A stretch of 64,000 nucleotides of DNA from an uncultured Rhodospirillales bacterium (lineage in GTDB: Bacteria; Pseudomonadota; Alphaproteobacteria; RF32; CAG-239). This document shows, in pieces, positions 61,734 to 64,000 of this stretch. A program made the position numbers and the translations under genes. The stretch covers positions 1 through 64,000 of the forward strand of contig CACWQT010000007.1 in NCBI GenBank assembly GCA_902763185.1, read 5' to 3'. A model generated the notes under the pieces. That model was not told where the DNA came from, searched no databases, and saw nothing but the letters and a program-made list of their open reading frames with translations. Every line of letters starts with the position of its first letter. Position 1 is the stretch's first letter.

Positions 61734-62314
61734 TGTTATTTGAAGCTTTAGAAAATTTTGAATGGTATAATGATCCGGAAAATGTGCGATTTGATGACGA
61801 AGCAATGGTGATTTATGCCAAGCAGGGCACAGATTTTTGGCAGAGCACGCAGCATGGTATCAGTAAAGATAACGGGCATTTCTTTTTTTCTCGGCAAAAG
61901 GGGGATTTTACACTTTCATTTAAGTGGAAAGTTGATACAAGCGAAAGGTTTTCACAGTGCGGTATGATGCTCAGACGGGATGAGCAAAATTGGGTCAAAG
62001 CCGCATTAATGAACGAGGTTAATGGAGACAATGTGGTTATGTCGGCAATGGCTATAAACGGCCATGCGGATTGTGTCAGTTTTACATTAAGTCAAGAAGT
62101 TTCGGAAATTTGGTTTAAGTTACAGCGGCATATTGATGACTATATGTTGATGTATTCTCTTGACGGGGTTAAATATATTCCGATAAGAACGTTTTATCTT
62201 AAAAGTTATGAAGATATTAAAGTCGGCGCTTATATGGCGAATCCGTCAGATAAAGATTTTAATGCTTCACTTTCATGTGTTGATTTGATATCCGGTGCAG
62301 CAGAAAATTCCTGA
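61733..62314 (+). CDS. DUF1349 domain protein
   Basis: 193 aa, all-beta, concanavalin-like. DUF1349 segments: FWQSTQHGISKDNGHFFF, DFTLSFKWKVDTSERFSQCGMMLR (about residues 62-85) and YSLDGVKYIPIRTF. Often binds carbohydrate, but the ligand is unknown. No signal peptide. Starts with TAATG overlap with cbpA. Confidence 0.88.
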   Translation: MLFEALENFEWYNDPENVRFDDEAMVIYAKQGTDFWQSTQHGISKDNGHFFFSRQKGDFTLSFKWKVDTSERFSQCGMMLRRDEQNWVKAALMNEVNGDNVVMSAMAINGHADCVSFTLSQEVSEIWFKLQRHIDDYMLMYSLDGVKYIPIRTFYLKSYEDIKVGAYMANPSDKDFNASLSCVDLISGAAENS

Positions 62315-62343
62315 TTTTAGCTGTTTCTTTTATTAAAATGTCT

Positions 62344-62397
62344 TGACTTTTAAGTTTGTTTGTTCTTTATTCATTTTACATACATACTGGTAGGTAT
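62344..62397 (+). promoter_or_regulatory. Promoter and AcrR/TtgR-like operator of the efflux regulon
   Basis: TTGACT (62344-62349), 17-nt spacer, TTTATT; then the palindrome ATACATAC-TG-GTAGGTAT (62380-62397, one mismatch) just before the ribosome site. Layout fits repression by the TetR-family protein encoded next. Confidence 0.6.
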
Positions 62398-62415
62398 TTT
62401 AAATTGTGAGGCAAA

Positions 62416-63027
62416 ATGGTCAAAAAAAGTAAGGATGATGCCGAAAAGACACGACAGGCAGTTTTAGAATCTGCATTGGATGTTTTTTCTGAAAAAGGAT
62501 ATGCTAAAGCTACTTTTGATGAAATCGCAGCGCGCGCCGGTTTTACTAAGGGTGCGGTGTATTGGTATTTCAGAAATAAGGCGGATTTGCTATCTGCTTT
62601 GATTGTGGAATATTTGCAACGGAAACGCACAGAAATATTACCGAAATTGCCTCAGGGTAACACTTTGGATGACTTGTTGGATTATTTTGTTATATGGGCA
62701 GGTGTCGGCAAAGAAGATATCCGGTTTGCAAAGTTTAACAGATTTGTTTTGTGCCAGATGGAATGGTCAGAAGTGATTATTGATCGAGTTGATAAAAATT
62801 TAAATATAATCAAGAACTTCCATTTAGAAAAAATTAATAAGGTTTTGTTAGAGTGCGAAAAAACCGGTATATTGAAAAGCGGTCTTGATTTAGGCGAGCT
62901 CCAGCATATCATTTTGTCATCTTATATAGGTCTTATGTTTTCGACATTGAGTAAACGTCATAATTTTGATTTAGTGGAAATTGTGCGGGCAGGTTTGGGT
63001 TTGTTGTTTGATGGAATTAGAAAGTAA
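62416..63027 (+). CDS. TetR/AcrR-family efflux regulator
   Basis: 203 aa. HTH in residues about 12-58 (AVLESALDVFSEKGYAKATFDEIAARAGFTKGAVYWYF), closely resembling AcrR/TtgR regulators. The C-terminal domain should bind drugs or other hydrophobic ligands. A palindromic operator lies in the leader, and the next gene (14 bp on) is an RND membrane-fusion protein, so it probably represses that pump. Confidence 0.93.
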   Translation: MVKKSKDDAEKTRQAVLESALDVFSEKGYAKATFDEIAARAGFTKGAVYWYFRNKADLLSALIVEYLQRKRTEILPKLPQGNTLDDLLDYFVIWAGVGKEDIRFAKFNRFVLCQMEWSEVIIDRVDKNLNIIKNFHLEKINKVLLECEKTGILKSGLDLGELQHIILSSYIGLMFSTLSKRHNFDLVEIVRAGLGLLFDGIRK

Positions 63028-63041
63028 AAGAGAGGTTTTTG

Positions 63042-64000
63042 ATGAAAAAGGATAAAATTATGAAGGCATTTGAAATTATGCAAAAAAGGGTAAAAGAGGT
63101 GAGCAAAAAATATGATAGTAAGTATCTATACGGTGTTTTAGCCGGATTGGTAATCTTAGGTGCGGGTTGGTATTTTTTGGGCCCCAAAAATCCTAATATG
63201 ATGATGCCAAAAGTTAATGCAAAAGTTGCTGTTGTATCAGAGGAAGTTATTAAAAATTCAAAAAAATATGTTGCTCTGGTGGAAGCGATTAATAGTGTTG
63301 ATGTTGTGGCAAAGGTCAGTGGCAGTTTGGATAAAGTTAATTTTGTAGAAGGAAGTTTTGTTAAAAAAGATGATCCTTTGTTTGTGATTGATAAAGAACC
63401 TTATCAGGCAAATTATGATTTAGCTCAAGCTCAAATGGAAAGTGCTGAGGCTACTTTAACACGCGCCGAGCGTGATTATAATCGTCAAAAGCAGTTGAGT
63501 GCCAAAAATATTGCATCTAAGGCTACATTTGATGCGGCAGAAAGTGCATATTTGCAAGCAAAAGCAGCTGTATCTCAAGCTAAAGCTCGATTGAATTTAG
63601 CGGAAATTGATTTGAAAAATACGGAAGTTAAGGCATATATTGACGGACAAATCGGCAAGACTCAAGTAACAGTCGGCAATTTTGTTACGGCTTCAAGTAT
63701 GGTTTTGGCCAGGGTTTCTCAGATAGATCCGATACGAATTGCTTTTTCGGTTACGGATAAGGAGTTTTTGGAAATACAGCGTGCAAAAGAGCAAGAAGAC
63801 ATTAATGATTTGACTATTAATATTGAACTTTCGGATGGTGATGTCTTGCACGAAAAATTAGAACAAGCGTTTGCCAGTAATGAGACCAATATGGGAACTG
63901 CTACAATTGCAATTTATGTTGATGTAAAAAATGATAAACATTACTTAAATCCAGGGACATATGTTAATATCAGCTTTACATCAAATAGAGAGAAAAAGGG
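63042..64000 (+). CDS. RND efflux membrane-fusion protein (AcrA-like), cut by the window end
   Basis: At least 319 codons, running off the window. Starts MKKDKIMKAFEIMQKR at ATG 63042 behind GAGAGG. An N-terminal membrane anchor (about residues 32-48) is unusual against the lipid anchor of AcrA. Then comes the barrel-sandwich half (VDVVAKVSGSLDKVNFVEGSFVKKDDPLFVI), a coiled-coil hairpin with TLTRAERDYNRQKQLSA, and the return lipoyl motif. Links an RND pump to an outer-membrane channel. The RND pump gene is presumably beyond the end. Confidence 0.93.
   Translation, partial: MKKDKIMKAFEIMQKRVKEVSKKYDSKYLYGVLAGLVILGAGWYFLGPKNPNMMMPKVNAKVAVVSEEVIKNSKKYVALVEAINSVDVVAKVSGSLDKVNFVEGSFVKKDDPLFVIDKEPYQANYDLAQAQMESAEATLTRAERDYNRQKQLSAKNIASKATFDAAESAYLQAKAAVSQAKARLNLAEIDLKNTEVKAYIDGQIGKTQVTVGNFVTASSMVLARVSQIDPIRIAFSVTDKEFLEIQRAKEQEDINDLTINIELSDGDVLHEKLEQAFASNETNMGTATIAIYVDVKNDKHYLNPGTYVNISFTSNREKK

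Overview
The window looks like chromosomal DNA of an AT-rich, Gram-negative alphaproteobacterium, probably host-associated (gut-like) and living with little oxygen. Evidence for the class: a three-gene proton-translocating transhydrogenase (pntAA/pntAB/pntB), a ruvA-ruvB-ybgC run, an RHH_4-type ribbon-helix-helix protein, an ELM1-family protein, and tRNAs with encoded CCA. Evidence for the lifestyle: a flavodiiron oxygen reductase, a likely rhodoquinone-forming RquA, a Dps mini-ferritin, and a gene at the left edge with Bacteroidales-like composition. No rRNA, phage, CRISPR or intact insertion sequence was seen. The class assignment is inference from gene content, not from a marker phylogeny.

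Layout. 0-3 kb: a GC-rich outer-membrane protein gene of foreign character, a type IV pilin-like protein, a small secreted protein and dispersed repeats. 3-10.8 kb: housekeeping genes (rpsA, an SDR oxidoreductase, gmk-cysK-lptG, ruvA-ruvB-ybgC). 10.9-16 kb: an OprB-like porin, then a three-gene set (retropepsin-like lipoprotein, UUP1/7TM protein, ATP-grasp ligase) and a cyclophilin. 16-22.5 kb: an IS5-type transposase relic, trpS, typA, an apparently dead subtilase behind a structured leader, and a GNAT enzyme. 22.5-27.7 kb: a membrane protein with yejA-yejB but no yejE/yejF, then accA. 27.8-35 kb: Hsp20, rquA, an orphan NarL-type regulator, rsmE, cmk, a Leu-binding-type lipoprotein, the flavodiiron protein, a histidine phosphatase and Dps. 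35-44 kb: an intramembrane metalloprotease candidate, murein recycling (mpl-ldcA), a TetR regulator with a palindromic operator, the transhydrogenase, paired chromate-type transporters and a GDSL hydrolase. 44-53 kb: tRNA-Arg, rpmB, two orphan genes, uvrD/pcrA, a moxR-DUF58-glycosyltransferase run, and murA with a 42-codon gene upstream.

53-55.7 kb is the most unusual part. It holds four tRNAs (Gly, Pro, Trp, Ser), a likely structured RNA of about 580 nt with its own promoter and terminator, and two related elements. Each element sits just behind a tRNA (Pro or Ser) and its terminator, carries a shared core of about 65 nt, and embeds that core inside a partial copy of the T-arm and 3' end of that particular tRNA. 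55.8-64 kb: a SIMPL-domain protein, a serpin with an atypical reactive loop, an RHH protein, an ELM1-family protein, small secreted proteins, a CbpA-like J-protein with a DUF1349 partner, and a TetR regulator that opens an RND efflux operon cut off by the window end.

How the genes fit together: RquA, the flavodiiron protein, Dps and transhydrogenase point to redox balance and oxygen defence in a microaerobic or anaerobic cell. rpsA, gmk, trpS, typA, rsmE, cmk, accA and rpmB are core growth functions. murA, mpl, ldcA and lptG serve the envelope. All product names come from reading motifs; no database search was run.
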